Of a DNA stretch of 25,642 nt, positions 14,481 through 21,753 are shown in pieces. The stretch's first letter is position 1. The number at the start of each line of letters is the position of its first letter. Position numbers and translations under genes: made by a program. Below the pieces are notes generated by a model. It had not been told where the DNA came from and searched no databases. It was given only the letters and a program-made list of their open reading frames with translations. The stretch comes from a virus. Location: IMG/VR virus record IMGVR_UViG_3300031598_000022, positions 1 to 25,642 of that record; one strand, 5' to 3'.

Positions 14481-15346
14481 TAATCATCTCCAAATAACGA
14501 ATTTGACCTTCGTTCCAAAACTACTCTACTATTTCTGTGAGGTGGCTCATACTTAGGATTATCAATCAATAGCCATTGAACTTCACCAAACACCATACTA
14601 AAGTATCGTTCATCATATTGTGTCACACCATTTGCTTCCCATGCTTTATGCCCATGATAATCTACTTTTCCTGTTGCTATCAGCTCATCTCTTCCTTTGG
14701 AATCTAACATATCCATTTGAGCATTTTCTACTCTACCATCATTAACAGCTTCAAGTAATGCTTCATTATCTATGCAGACGGGTCTAGATATTGAGATAAT
14801 ATTTCCATGAAAGTTTTTTAACAATTCTTTATTCACGATTGGTCTGTCTGTAGGTGTAGAAGAAACTACTATTGTATTAAAATTCTTCATATCAGGAATT
14901 AAATCTCGCGAGGTAATTTTTGTTACATCACTTTCAAACTCCCACGGAACAGCATTACCAATTTTCCCTGCTCCTAATATTAAAATATTTTTACCCTTCT
15001 TGAATCTACCAATCCAATTTGCTACATTGTATGTATCTGGATCTAGACAAACAACTCCTACTCTATGATTCTCTGCTAATTTTAAATTAATATTATCTGA
15101 TCCATGTGCTCTACATTGAATCCATTTTAGATTTGGATATGCCTCAAATGTTTTTTGTCCTATCTTGGAAAACTTTACACTCAATACTTCTGTTTCAAGA
15201 TCACGTTCAATTTCATCTTGAGAACCCATGATCTTATAATCTTCCCACTCAAGTTCATTATCTGTTATTTCATCCCAGTTTTCATACCCCTCAAACTGAA
15301 ATAAATGATTCATATCTTTCTTATCTTTTAATACAACTCTACTCAC
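14480..15346 (-). CDS. D-2-hydroxyacid-dehydrogenase-like protein (NAD-binding)
   Basis: This 288-residue protein matches the D-isomer-specific 2-hydroxyacid dehydrogenase family. The substrate-domain motif is NLKWIQCRAHGSDNI (about 72-86), and the Rossmann GxGxxG is GAGKIG (125-130). A typical segment, VVSSTPTDRPIVNKELL, follows, then ISISRPVCIDNEALLEAV, with Arg188 at the family's catalytic Arg position. The usual catalytic Glu and His near the C-terminus are not obvious, and the protein is shorter than the common 310-330 aa. Redox chemistry may therefore be altered. The start is GTG 15346 with a perfect AGGAGG and a GTGA overlap with the upstream PLP gene. It should act in the same pathway as its coupled neighbours. 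Confidence 0.82.
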   Translation of the reverse strand: MSRVVLKDKKDMNHLFQFEGYENWDEITDNELEWEDYKIMGSQDEIERDLETEVLSVKFSKIGQKTFEAYPNLKWIQCRAHGSDNINLKLAENHRVGVVCLDPDTYNVANWIGRFKKGKNILILGAGKIGNAVPWEFESDVTKITSRDLIPDMKNFNTIVVSSTPTDRPIVNKELLKNFHGNIISISRPVCIDNEALLEAVNDGRVENAQMDMLDSKGRDELIATGKVDYHGHKAWEANGVTQYDERYFSMVFGEVQWLLIDNPKYEPPHRNSRVVLERRSNSLFGDD

Positions 15347-16149
15347 CAGTTACCTCCTAAATTCCAAAATAAAATTCTTCCTTCAAATTTTTGTATATTT
15401 TCTTCTAACCAATACCATGCCTTCTTGTCCCAAAATTCATTACATGGAAATGGTGTTTCATATGATTCCATCATATCGTCAAATTCAAATTCACTCTTGA
15501 CTATTTCAATTTGTTCTGATGGCTGTATTTTATGTTTCTCAAATTTCTTTTTGATAGTATTCTCACCAGACACACAAACAGTATGAAATGTTCTATTGTT
15601 TCTAGGATCTAATAGAGAAGACCATGGCTCATGTTCTAACATCAAACCTAAACAAGTAACACCAGAACCAGAAGAAACAACCAAATGATCAAAGTCTAAT
15701 TCTTTCTTAACTTCTTTTAGTCTTTGTCTTTGCGTTGCTATATAGACATCATGATCAAACGCATATGGAAGTCTAATGTAATTCTTTTCCCTTGCTATCT
15801 GACCAACCTTATTATACATTATATTCATCATATTAGGTTTAATAGGAAGAATATTTTCAGATTTTTCTAAGATACGTTGTGGGAATTTCTTGGACTCCGG
15901 ATAGGCCATAATAAATTCATAATCTAATTCTTTTGACACTTCAGCGAGTGCCCACCCAGACCAAGAACCATAAACAGAAAGATGTATTAAAGGTTTTGAT
16001 GGTTTAATAGTAGTCAGTACATTCTTGAGAGCGGTCAATTTGCCCCACGGCGGATGTACTGTGCCGTCACCCATTAAATCATCACGTTTCACATGAACTT
16101 GTTTACCTTTTACAGTATAAGTTTCAATTGGTGTAATTTCATTAATCAA
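15343..16149 (-). CDS. PLP-dependent fold-type II enzyme (ACC deaminase/D-cysteine desulfhydrase-like)
   Basis: This 268-residue protein has VHVKRDDLMG (18-27) followed by PPWGKLTALKNVL, resembling the KRDDL...GGNKxRKL signature of the ACC-deaminase/D-cysteine-desulfhydrase family. Lys37 is the likely PLP lysine. HLSVYGSWSGWALA corresponds to the cofactor-phosphate and substrate SNH region. SSGSGVTCLGLM and the C-terminal LFWNLGGNW match the Ser/Gly-rich and final TGG regions. It is shorter than usual (about 330 aa), so substrate range is uncertain. The only reasonable start is TTG 16149, with GGGG 5 nt upstream and an 8-nt overlap with the methyltransferase-like gene. Reactions of this family include deamination and beta-elimination or replacement. 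Confidence 0.8.
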   Translation of the reverse strand: MINEITPIETYTVKGKQVHVKRDDLMGDGTVHPPWGKLTALKNVLTTIKPSKPLIHLSVYGSWSGWALAEVSKELDYEFIMAYPESKKFPQRILEKSENILPIKPNMMNIMYNKVGQIAREKNYIRLPYAFDHDVYIATQRQRLKEVKKELDFDHLVVSSGSGVTCLGLMLEHEPWSSLLDPRNNRTFHTVCVSGENTIKKKFEKHKIQPSEQIEIVKSEFEFDDMMESYETPFPCNEFWDKKAWYWLEENIQKFEGRILFWNLGGNW

Positions 16150-17584
16150 AGAACCCCGCTAATGATGATTTTTCTTTAGATGTTTCTGAGAACTTTTTCT
16201 TTTTGATTGGTTCTTGAACCACGGCCGGTCCCATACCCCCCAAAGTAGAATCTTTAAAAGGAGCAAATAAATCAGCATCTTCTCCGCCAGGCTTTTGAAA
16301 ACACCAAACAGATTCGATAAACCACTTTGCTTGCCATTCATCGTATTTTGCTTTTTTTTCTTCATGTGTATTTCCCTCAAAAGATTTTATGCTTTTCGGG
16401 CGTGCCATGATTCTCATTCCGATTTGACCTTTGAAATATTCTTTAAGATCATTTACTAAATCATCACAAGACTTATGGCGTTTACCTTTGACTTTAGGAT
16501 CCATAATATTAACCATTAGCCATCCACCTGGACTCAATTTATCAAATGCTTTTTTCATTACAGGAAGATAGAATCCATCTCTCCATTCTTCATAAGAATT
16601 ATATCTACTCCAAGATTGTTCACCCTCAAACTTACTACCTTCTGCATATCGTTCAGTAGCAAAGTATGGTGGAGAACTAAACATAATATCTATGTCATTA
16701 GGAATTTCATCCCACGGCAAATCTTCAGCAGGGTATCTATAAATTTTTACTTTCTTTTTACCTTCAACTGAAAACCATTTATCACCAAACTCAGATTTTG
16801 GAGATTCTTCACCTAACCAATTTTCATATTGGACTGCCATCTTGTGATAATTTTCATGGAGATCACCATTCGGATCCATTCCATAATATTCATCGGCATT
16901 AGAAGCAAAAAATCCTGCCATTCTATCACCCCAACCTGAACTGGTATCAAGTACTTTTTTTGATTTAGTAAAGTCATAAAATGCTTTTGCTACCGATGGT
17001 TTGAATTGACCTGCAAAATAAGCACCGACTCGAATACCCTCGATATACATATTATTCTTAAGAGGCATTCCACAATCCGGATGAAGTCTCCATATCGGTG
17101 AAAGTATTTGTTTTAAATTTGTTTGCTCCTCCCACATTTCAATCGGACTTGGTGAACGATCATAACCACATTTCATTCGTTCACGATTCATGAACGCGTC
17201 AGCCATAGTATTATGAGTTGCACTAAAATTTAAAATTCCTATTCCCCATTCTGGAAAATTACCCACGTAATCATCGTATTTTTCGTGAACGGTTTTACAT
17301 TTTTCTTTTGGGAAAATATTATCTTTTAAACTAAGCTCACACAAGTCATGAAAATTCTGTCTAACTTCGTGCATATCAAATTCCCGGAATGGAAATTTAG
17401 GGTGGTGTTTTTCAAAGAAATGAATCATAGTATCGATCATGACTTTCGCCCGCTTAGACATAGGCAAAGACATATCTGTATCGACATACTTTGTATTTAG
17501 ATTCTGCCAAGTAAATAAATCGAATACTGGCAATCCATATTCATTAGTATTATCTTCGTAAATTTTTAATAATTCTTCGTTCAT
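16142..17584 (-). CDS. DNA methyltransferase-like protein with SPPY motif
   Basis: This 480-residue protein has an AdoMet-type fold. Motif I is VLDTSSGWGDRMAGFF (about residues 211-226), followed by an acidic strand end YYGMDPN. The catalytic motif IV is SSPPYFATERY (about 303-313), the form of N4-cytosine and some N6-adenine DNA methyltransferases. A final Rossmann strand, SPGGWLMVNIMDP, follows. The N-terminal ~200 residues are unusual for such enzymes and may bind DNA or another partner. I chose ATG 17584, overlapping the gp44 stop (ATGA), rather than TTG 17596. It is the first accessory gene after gp44. It could methylate bases or, with its neighbours, install a larger group. Confidence 0.82.
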   Translation of the reverse strand: MNEELLKIYEDNTNEYGLPVFDLFTWQNLNTKYVDTDMSLPMSKRAKVMIDTMIHFFEKHHPKFPFREFDMHEVRQNFHDLCELSLKDNIFPKEKCKTVHEKYDDYVGNFPEWGIGILNFSATHNTMADAFMNRERMKCGYDRSPSPIEMWEEQTNLKQILSPIWRLHPDCGMPLKNNMYIEGIRVGAYFAGQFKPSVAKAFYDFTKSKKVLDTSSGWGDRMAGFFASNADEYYGMDPNGDLHENYHKMAVQYENWLGEESPKSEFGDKWFSVEGKKKVKIYRYPAEDLPWDEIPNDIDIMFSSPPYFATERYAEGSKFEGEQSWSRYNSYEEWRDGFYLPVMKKAFDKLSPGGWLMVNIMDPKVKGKRHKSCDDLVNDLKEYFKGQIGMRIMARPKSIKSFEGNTHEEKKAKYDEWQAKWFIESVWCFQKPGGEDADLFAPFKDSTLGGMGPAVVQEPIKKKKFSETSKEKSSLAGFFD

Positions 17585-18519
17585 TTGAATTCGCAATCCA
17601 CCATCATCTCTGTGAGACAGGCGACTAGGTTAATTTCTTGGTCTGCAACAAACGCAGACTTATATTGATATTCTGCAATGATAAGAATAGCTTGAGGAAT
17701 TGAAGTATCTTTGAGATGTTCATGTATTCCGTCATAAATCTTTCGGAAAATTCTTACTGGATCATTATCGACATTTTGAGTAACCCATTTCCGTACTTCA
17801 GAAAAATGTTTACCCTTCAAGGCTTTCATTAATTCAAGAAGATTGATTTCACCAATCTGTGCCAAGATACCAGCATCAATAACTCCGCCAGCAGCGTATC
17901 TTTGAAGTTCGTTTATCACTCTCCTCATATCTGGAAAGTGTTTCAAAACCAATTCAACAAGAACTTTTTCATCAAACTTGATCTCTTTCAATGTCAAGAT
18001 TTCTTTAACTCTTTCCAGACATTCTTGACCCAGTTTAGGTTTCTCTGATCTTGGAATTACAAATTCTATTACAGAGCAACGGCTATGGATAGGATCAATG
18101 ATCCGATTACGAAAATTACAAGTAAAGATAAAACTAACATTGGCGCTAAATTTTTCAATGAACCCCCTAAGTGCCGGTTGAACCGATTCAGCATTCATGT
18201 AATCTGCCTCATCGACTATAACAACTTTTCTTCCACCAGTCATTGAGACTGAACTACAATATTGCTGTAGAAGTGTTCTGACAGTATCTATGTTCCTGCC
18301 TTCATTTGAACCATTTATCATTAAATAGTCCAAACCTATTTCATCACACATAGCACGAGCTATTGTGGTTTTACCTACACCTGCTCCACCCGATAAAAGT
18401 AAATTGGGGATTTTGCCATCATCAACGAAACCTTGAAAGACTTCTTTAACGGGTTCTAATAGAACGCAGTCCGCCACTCTTTTAGGGCGGAACTCTTCTA
18501 CCCATAAAAAGTTTTCCAT
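17581..18519 (-). CDS. 44: Clamp-loader large subunit (AAA+ ATPase), gp44
   Basis: This 312-residue AAA+ ATPase opens and loads the gp45 clamp. It begins with WVEEFRPKRVADCV, typical of clamp loaders. Walker A is GGAGVGKT (44-51) and Walker B is VIVDEADYMN (Asp103, Glu104). Sensor I is IFTCNFRNR, and the SRC arginine finger is in HSRCSVIEF. The length equals T4 gp44 (319 aa) within a few residues. It starts 2 nt after gp45 and its stop overlaps the start of the methyltransferase-like gene, so the accessory cassette is translationally linked to it. The matching subunit gp62 is now 6.4 kb downstream, behind another promoter. Confidence 0.96.
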   Translation of the reverse strand: MENFLWVEEFRPKRVADCVLLEPVKEVFQGFVDDGKIPNLLLSGGAGVGKTTIARAMCDEIGLDYLMINGSNEGRNIDTVRTLLQQYCSSVSMTGGRKVVIVDEADYMNAESVQPALRGFIEKFSANVSFIFTCNFRNRIIDPIHSRCSVIEFVIPRSEKPKLGQECLERVKEILTLKEIKFDEKVLVELVLKHFPDMRRVINELQRYAAGGVIDAGILAQIGEINLLELMKALKGKHFSEVRKWVTQNVDNDPVRIFRKIYDGIHEHLKDTSIPQAILIIAEYQYKSAFVADQEINLVACLTEMMVDCEFK

Positions 18520-18521
18520 GT

Positions 18522-19190
18522 TTATCCGTTATAGTTTGAATTTTGTTCTGTTGCAATCCAATATTGTAATTTGGAATGTTCGTGTGCGAAATGTGCAATT
18601 CCTTTGGAAGAAATTCCGACTTGATAACCACCACTCAAAAGTTTCATGTTCTCGATTTTGAAAACCATTTGAAAATCTTTATCCGTTTCACCAACTTCTT
18701 TTCGAAATTCATCAGAAGAATTATTATTGGTATCAGTTGCTACCAAAAATATTTTACTTTTATCACCTTGTACAACTAATTCTGGTAATGATAAAACTTG
18801 TGCCGCTTTTAGACAGGCATCGTATGCGTCCTTCGGCATTTTGAAATTGATTTCTGGATCAGGAAAGTCAAGTTTTTTCTCTGGAGGTAAGACTAACATA
18901 GCTGGATCTCCATAAACATAATCTAGTTCATAGTCACCATTACTAATATTCAATTTATTTTCTCCTAGATTTAATTCTGGCGCTTTTTCAAAAAGACTGA
19001 GTGCACCCAACAATTTATTAAGATCATAGACAGCAAATGTGCTGGGAATATCTTCACTAATTTCTGCACTAGTTAGGATGTTTTTTTGGGGTGAGATTGT
19101 TGAGAGTGTTTTACCTTGTTTGAATTGTATATTTTGATTTATTGTCGCGTAGTTTTTAAGTATCGCAGTTGTTTCAGCCGTTAATTTCAT
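18522..19190 (-). CDS. 45: DNA polymerase sliding clamp, gp45
   Basis: This 222-residue subunit of the trimeric ring holds gp43 on DNA and, in T4, also activates late transcription. The start region, MKLTAETTAILKNYATINQNI, and FAVYDLNKLLGALSLF closely match T4-type clamps. The length matches T4 gp45 (228 aa). The second of two tandem ATGs (19190) is preferred because AAGGA lies 5 nt upstream; the first is too close. It opens the operon from the promoter at 19228-19255. Since T4 gp45 couples replication to late transcription, its presence with a TATAAATA box suggests the same circuit here. Confidence 0.95.
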   Translation of the reverse strand: MKLTAETTAILKNYATINQNIQFKQGKTLSTISPQKNILTSAEISEDIPSTFAVYDLNKLLGALSLFEKAPELNLGENKLNISNGDYELDYVYGDPAMLVLPPEKKLDFPDPEINFKMPKDAYDACLKAAQVLSLPELVVQGDKSKIFLVATDTNNNSSDEFRKEVGETDKDFQMVFKIENMKLLSGGYQVGISSKGIAHFAHEHSKLQYWIATEQNSNYNG

Positions 19191-19227
19191 CATATTCCTT
19201 GTATGTTTAGTATTAATTGTATATCTT

Positions 19228-19255
19228 ATTATATCATGTATTGTTGATTTGTCAA
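19228..19255 (-). promoter_or_regulatory. Sigma70-type promoter of the gp45-gp44-cassette operon
   Basis: The minus strand has TTGACA (19255-19250), a 16-bp spacer and TATAAT (19233-19228), 5 bp beyond the stop of the glycosyltransferase gene. The transcript would run through gp45, gp44 and the four coupled cassette genes. Confidence 0.88.
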
Positions 19256-19259
19256 GTTA

Positions 19260-20219
19260 TTATTTTGTAGGTGTGGTAAGAGCGACTTTCTTTTCTTTCT
19301 TTTTGTCTGCTCGTTCTGCTGACCTCCTTTCTTTTCTTGATGTTTGTCTTTCTTCTTTTTGGGGTCTATTGTCTATATCTACTCCATGAGATGCATATTC
19401 TAATTTACCCAAATCTTTTAATGTACCATTGAACACATAAGTACCGACATGGTTCACTTCCATCCAAGGACACAACCAAGTTGTAAATCCTATCTTTCTA
19501 GCAAATTGACAAAACATATAATCTTCAGACAAATATCTATCTGAACCACTTGCACCTTTTCCTGCATATAATTCATTGTCAATTACCGTATCAAAGAAGG
19601 CGTGAATGTATCGTTTTCCATCGAAATGTTCTGAACGATTATGGTCTGGTTTGTAGGAAAATTGTGGATATTCTTCTCTGAATTTTTCAAAGACTTCACG
19701 TGCAATCATAACAAAACCTGTACCAACTTCTAATACTTCAGTAGGCTCATTTACTTTAATTTGAGTAGTGCCTTCTGTTGGATTAAATACAAAATCACCT
19801 GTAAATTTTTCTAACACATTGGGATCTTCATCTGCTAATCCTGCATCTACTGCGTTTCGTACTTTTTCCCAGGCAATACATTTTTTAGGATAAGGTCCAC
19901 CAATGATTGGCATATCATCATTAATCATAGAAGCAAGTGCCAATACATCTTGAGGATTGAAGTTAATGTCCGAATCAATGAACATCAGATGGGTATAAGG
20001 GGAACGTAGAAATTCATCTACTAGGTAATTTCGTGCTCGTGTAATTAGACTCTCATTGAACAGATAAAAGAATTTAATATCCATTCCATATTTTGTAGCA
20101 GTAGTTGCCAAATCACAAGATGCTTTGGTATACATTCCATGACATTGCCCGCCATACATAGGCGTACCGACAAATATTTTCTTTTTTCTCAACTCATTAA
20201 TATCTATTGAAATTTTCAT
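19260..20219 (-). CDS. Glycosyltransferase-like protein, GT-A fold
   Basis: This 319-residue protein has an N-terminal nucleotide-sugar-binding fold: FVGTPMYGGQC at the first strand, SLITRARNYLVDEFL, then FIDSDINF with a D-x-D pair (Asp82, Asp84) that would bind metal and sugar nucleotide. VLEVGTGFVMIAREVFEKF and SEDYMFCQFARKIG follow as in family-2-like transferases. The last ~35 residues are very basic (RKERRSAERADKKKEKK), which could hold DNA or anionic substrate. There is no signal or TM segment. It lies directly upstream of the clamp operon. Phage relatives may glycosylate modified DNA bases, virion proteins or host surface; which one applies here is unknown. Confidence 0.8.
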   Translation of the reverse strand: MKISIDINELRKKKIFVGTPMYGGQCHGMYTKASCDLATTATKYGMDIKFFYLFNESLITRARNYLVDEFLRSPYTHLMFIDSDINFNPQDVLALASMINDDMPIIGGPYPKKCIAWEKVRNAVDAGLADEDPNVLEKFTGDFVFNPTEGTTQIKVNEPTEVLEVGTGFVMIAREVFEKFREEYPQFSYKPDHNRSEHFDGKRYIHAFFDTVIDNELYAGKGASGSDRYLSEDYMFCQFARKIGFTTWLCPWMEVNHVGTYVFNGTLKDLGKLEYASHGVDIDNRPQKEERQTSRKERRSAERADKKKEKKVALTTPTK

Positions 20220-20275
20220 TCACTATCCTATTATAAAATTATTATAAAAATTGTTAATGTTGGGTAGAGCTTAGA

Positions 20276-20402
20276 CTATCCTATACTCACCCATGGCACG
20301 TACCGTTGGTCTTGTTGTATAGGCTCTTTAGCTTCATCTAAGTAGGTCACGTATTCACATTCAGGTATAGAGTTCGTCCCTCTGACCTGGCTTTAGTGTC
20401 AT
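20276..20402 (-). pseudogene. Small gene in two frames, broken or +1 frameshifted (41 aa if joined)
   Basis: An ATG at 20402 overlaps the stop of the 113-aa gene (ATGA) and encodes MTLKPGQRDELYT before a TGA. One base forward, the frame continues ECEYVTYLDEAKEPI...YVPWVSIG to a TAG at 20276-20278, clearly protein-like and with no start of its own. Joining the two by one +1 step after ACC (ACC-TGA) gives 41 residues. This could be a mutation, a sequencing error, or programmed +1 frameshifting like RF2 (CUU-UGA). Function unknown. The rest of this 180-bp gap holds nothing else I can name. Confidence 0.5.
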
Positions 20403-20740
20403 TTACCCAACAAATCTATTTTAGATTCATCTATTCCACCATGTTTCTCAAGTACTTTATCAATAACTGAACATGGTACATATCCATAAACAGTACCACA
20501 AAGATTTTCTCCATCTTCTGCATAGTTTGTAAGCAATGATTCTTCTGTAGAAGGATAACCAACTTCCGCTTCTTCATAATTATCTGCTACATCTTTTGGA
20601 GTACTGTACAAACTTTGTCCTGCTTGAACAGACATTTCAAATCCATCTTTACAAATTACATGAGGAGTAATAGAACTGGTCATACCTGGTACAAGTGTTT
20701 TAACTATTCTATACTTCTGTATAAATTCATTGATTTTCAT
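20399..20740 (-). CDS. Conserved phage hypothetical protein, 113 aa
   Basis: This protein looks like a family common in phages. It has GFEMSVQAGQSLYSTPKDVADNYEEAEVGYPS (seen in short pieces), then ESLLTNYAEDGEN and a final VYGYVPCSVIDKVLEKHGGI. The function of that family is not known to me. It is soluble and acidic, with a mixed alpha/beta pattern. The gene stop overlaps the start of the small frameshifted gene, and it is part of the small-gene run between the CobS-like gene and the glycosyltransferase. It starts at ATG 20740 with no strong Shine-Dalgarno. Confidence 0.75.
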   Translation of the reverse strand: MKINEFIQKYRIVKTLVPGMTSSITPHVICKDGFEMSVQAGQSLYSTPKDVADNYEEAEVGYPSTEESLLTNYAEDGENLCGTVYGYVPCSVIDKVLEKHGGIDESKIDLLGK

Positions 20741-20756
20741 ATCATTAATATATATA

Positions 20757-20963
20757 TTATCTTAATCCACTCCAATTCATAACTGGATCATTGAACATTT
20801 CCAATTGAGCTTGTTCTTTTCTCCATTGTCTAATCGCATCTCCACGTTCTTCATCTATAACATGTTGAGGACGTTCATCAACAACCTCCATAGGTTCGTC
20901 TGCAACCTTTTTTGCTATACTGTCTATCATTCCATCACTCCAAAGATAGGTTAAATTACTCAT
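20757..20963 (-). CDS. Hypothetical 68-aa acidic protein
   Basis: The product starts MSNLTYLWSDGMIDSIAKKV and is followed by an acidic helical middle (PMEVVDERPQHVIDEERGD), then a basic/aromatic end (IRQWRKEQAQLEMFNDPV). I do not recognise it. Its ATG (20963-20961) overlaps the stop of the 57-aa ORF upstream in an ATGA arrangement, so the two are probably co-translated. No Shine-Dalgarno is visible. Confidence 0.65.
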   Translation of the reverse strand: MSNLTYLWSDGMIDSIAKKVADEPMEVVDERPQHVIDEERGDAIRQWRKEQAQLEMFNDPVMNWSGLR

Positions 20964-21133
20964 ATTAATTTTGTATTTTTAATAGTTGTTTGAGCTCTTT
21001 CTATTTTTTTCTCTAATAGTTTTTTCTCGGTATCATCTTCACAAGATTTTAGCTTCTCTTCATATACAAGAATAGATGCTTTTGTGCGTTCAATTGCGCC
21101 TTCTTGGCGCTCTCGTTTTCCATGCTGTTTCAT
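20960..21133 (-). CDS. Small coiled-coil ORF, 57 aa
   Basis: It starts at ATG 21133 and ends in a TGA at 20960-20962 that overlaps the next ATG. The product is highly charged and almost wholly helical (KQHGKRERQEGAIERTKA, EKKLLEKKIERAQTTIKN), with heptad-like spacing that suggests a coiled coil. It is not recognised. The ATGA coupling and AT-rich codons support it being real, although there is no strong Shine-Dalgarno. Confidence 0.6.
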   Translation of the reverse strand: MKQHGKRERQEGAIERTKASILVYEEKLKSCEDDTEKKLLEKKIERAQTTIKNTKLI

Positions 21134-21138
21134 GTTTT

Positions 21139-21225
21139 TTATAAGCTAAACATTATTACTATTGTAAGGTATAACATCCCCATCATCAATACGAATGTTG
21201 TAATTTCTTCAAGCCACATTTTCAT
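21139..21225 (-). CDS. Single-TM micropeptide, 28 aa
   Basis: It starts at ATG 21225 and ends at TAA 21139-21141. A short polar start (MKMWLEEIT) is followed by one hydrophobic segment (TFVLMMGMLYLTIVIMF). It would be a tiny membrane protein. It lies 5 nt upstream of the 57-aa ORF. It has no Shine-Dalgarno and no family match, so confidence is modest. Confidence 0.4.
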   Translation of the reverse strand: MKMWLEEITTFVLMMGMLYLTIVIMFSL

Positions 21226-21250
21226 AATTTAATTTCATTTAAATTGTTTA

Positions 21251-21397
21251 TTAAAAAGAATCCTCTAATTCAATTTTTTTATTCTCTAAAACTTTAACAC
21301 ATATTTTAAGATGTTGGAGTTCTGTATTTACTCTATTAAGTTCAAAAATATTTTGGGTAATCTTCACCGCTCTCAATGTATGTCTTTCCATACTCAT
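21251..21397 (-). CDS. Small helical ORF, 48 aa
   Basis: It starts at ATG 21397 (a second ATG lies two codons in) and ends at TAA 21251-21253. The product begins MSMERHTLRAVKITQNIFEL and continues as one amphipathic helix with leucine/isoleucine/valine heptads (NTELQHLKICVKVLENKKIEL), a likely coiled coil. It is not recognised. It belongs to the same small-gene run. Confidence 0.55.
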   Translation of the reverse strand: MSMERHTLRAVKITQNIFELNRVNTELQHLKICVKVLENKKIELEDSF

Positions 21398-21407
21398 ACG
21401 CAATTCT

Positions 21408-21482
21408 CTATTTTTTGTTTGATTTGGTTTTTAATGATTCTAAAAACTTTTTATAATGTTTTCGTTGTTCCCACATTTTCAT
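21408..21482 (-). CDS. Basic micropeptide, 24 aa
   Basis: Its ATG (21482-21480) overlaps the stop of the 85-aa gene in an ATGA arrangement, and it ends at TAG 21408-21410. The product is very basic (MKMWEQRKHYKKFLESLK, then KSNKK). Its first four residues, MKMW, match those of the 28-aa micropeptide at 21225. Nothing is known about it, and it may be a relic of a longer gene. Confidence 0.4.
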   Translation of the reverse strand: MKMWEQRKHYKKFLESLKTKSNKK

Positions 21483-21736
21483 AATACATTCTCATTTATT
21501 TGAATTAAAGATTCTCTCCAATCACCCAACTCAGCATCAAGCAATTCAGATGATGTTTGGTGAGTAAGTGATGAAGTAATTTCTAGTACTTTACCAGTTT
21601 TAGTGTCCCACGTATCACAAGCAATATCGATTGCAAGACTCGGTTCATCTTCAAATGCGTAAAGAGAACCATTCAAATCTCTCGCCACATAGTTGTAACT
21701 TGCTGGTACTAGGGTTTCAACATTTATTTTTTTCAT
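21479..21736 (-). CDS. Hypothetical 85-aa protein
   Basis: The product is soluble, acidic and mixed alpha/beta. The first part (NVETLVPASYNYVARDLNGSLYAF) reads like two beta strands; the C-terminal part is helical (HQTSSELLDAELGDWRESL). I do not recognise a family. ATG 21736 has AGGAT about 5 nt upstream. It follows the CobS-like gene by 17 nt and so is probably in the same transcript. It is the first of the run of small genes. Confidence 0.65.
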   Translation of the reverse strand: MKKINVETLVPASYNYVARDLNGSLYAFEDEPSLAIDIACDTWDTKTGKVLEITSSLTHQTSSELLDAELGDWRESLIQINENVL

Positions 21737-21753
21737 AATTTATCCTATTAAGA

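Noticed and set aside
20220-20398. tRNA or structured RNA in the gap before the glycosyltransferase
   Set aside because: No cloverleaf or CCA-type end was visible; most of the gap is explained by the two-frame small ORF.
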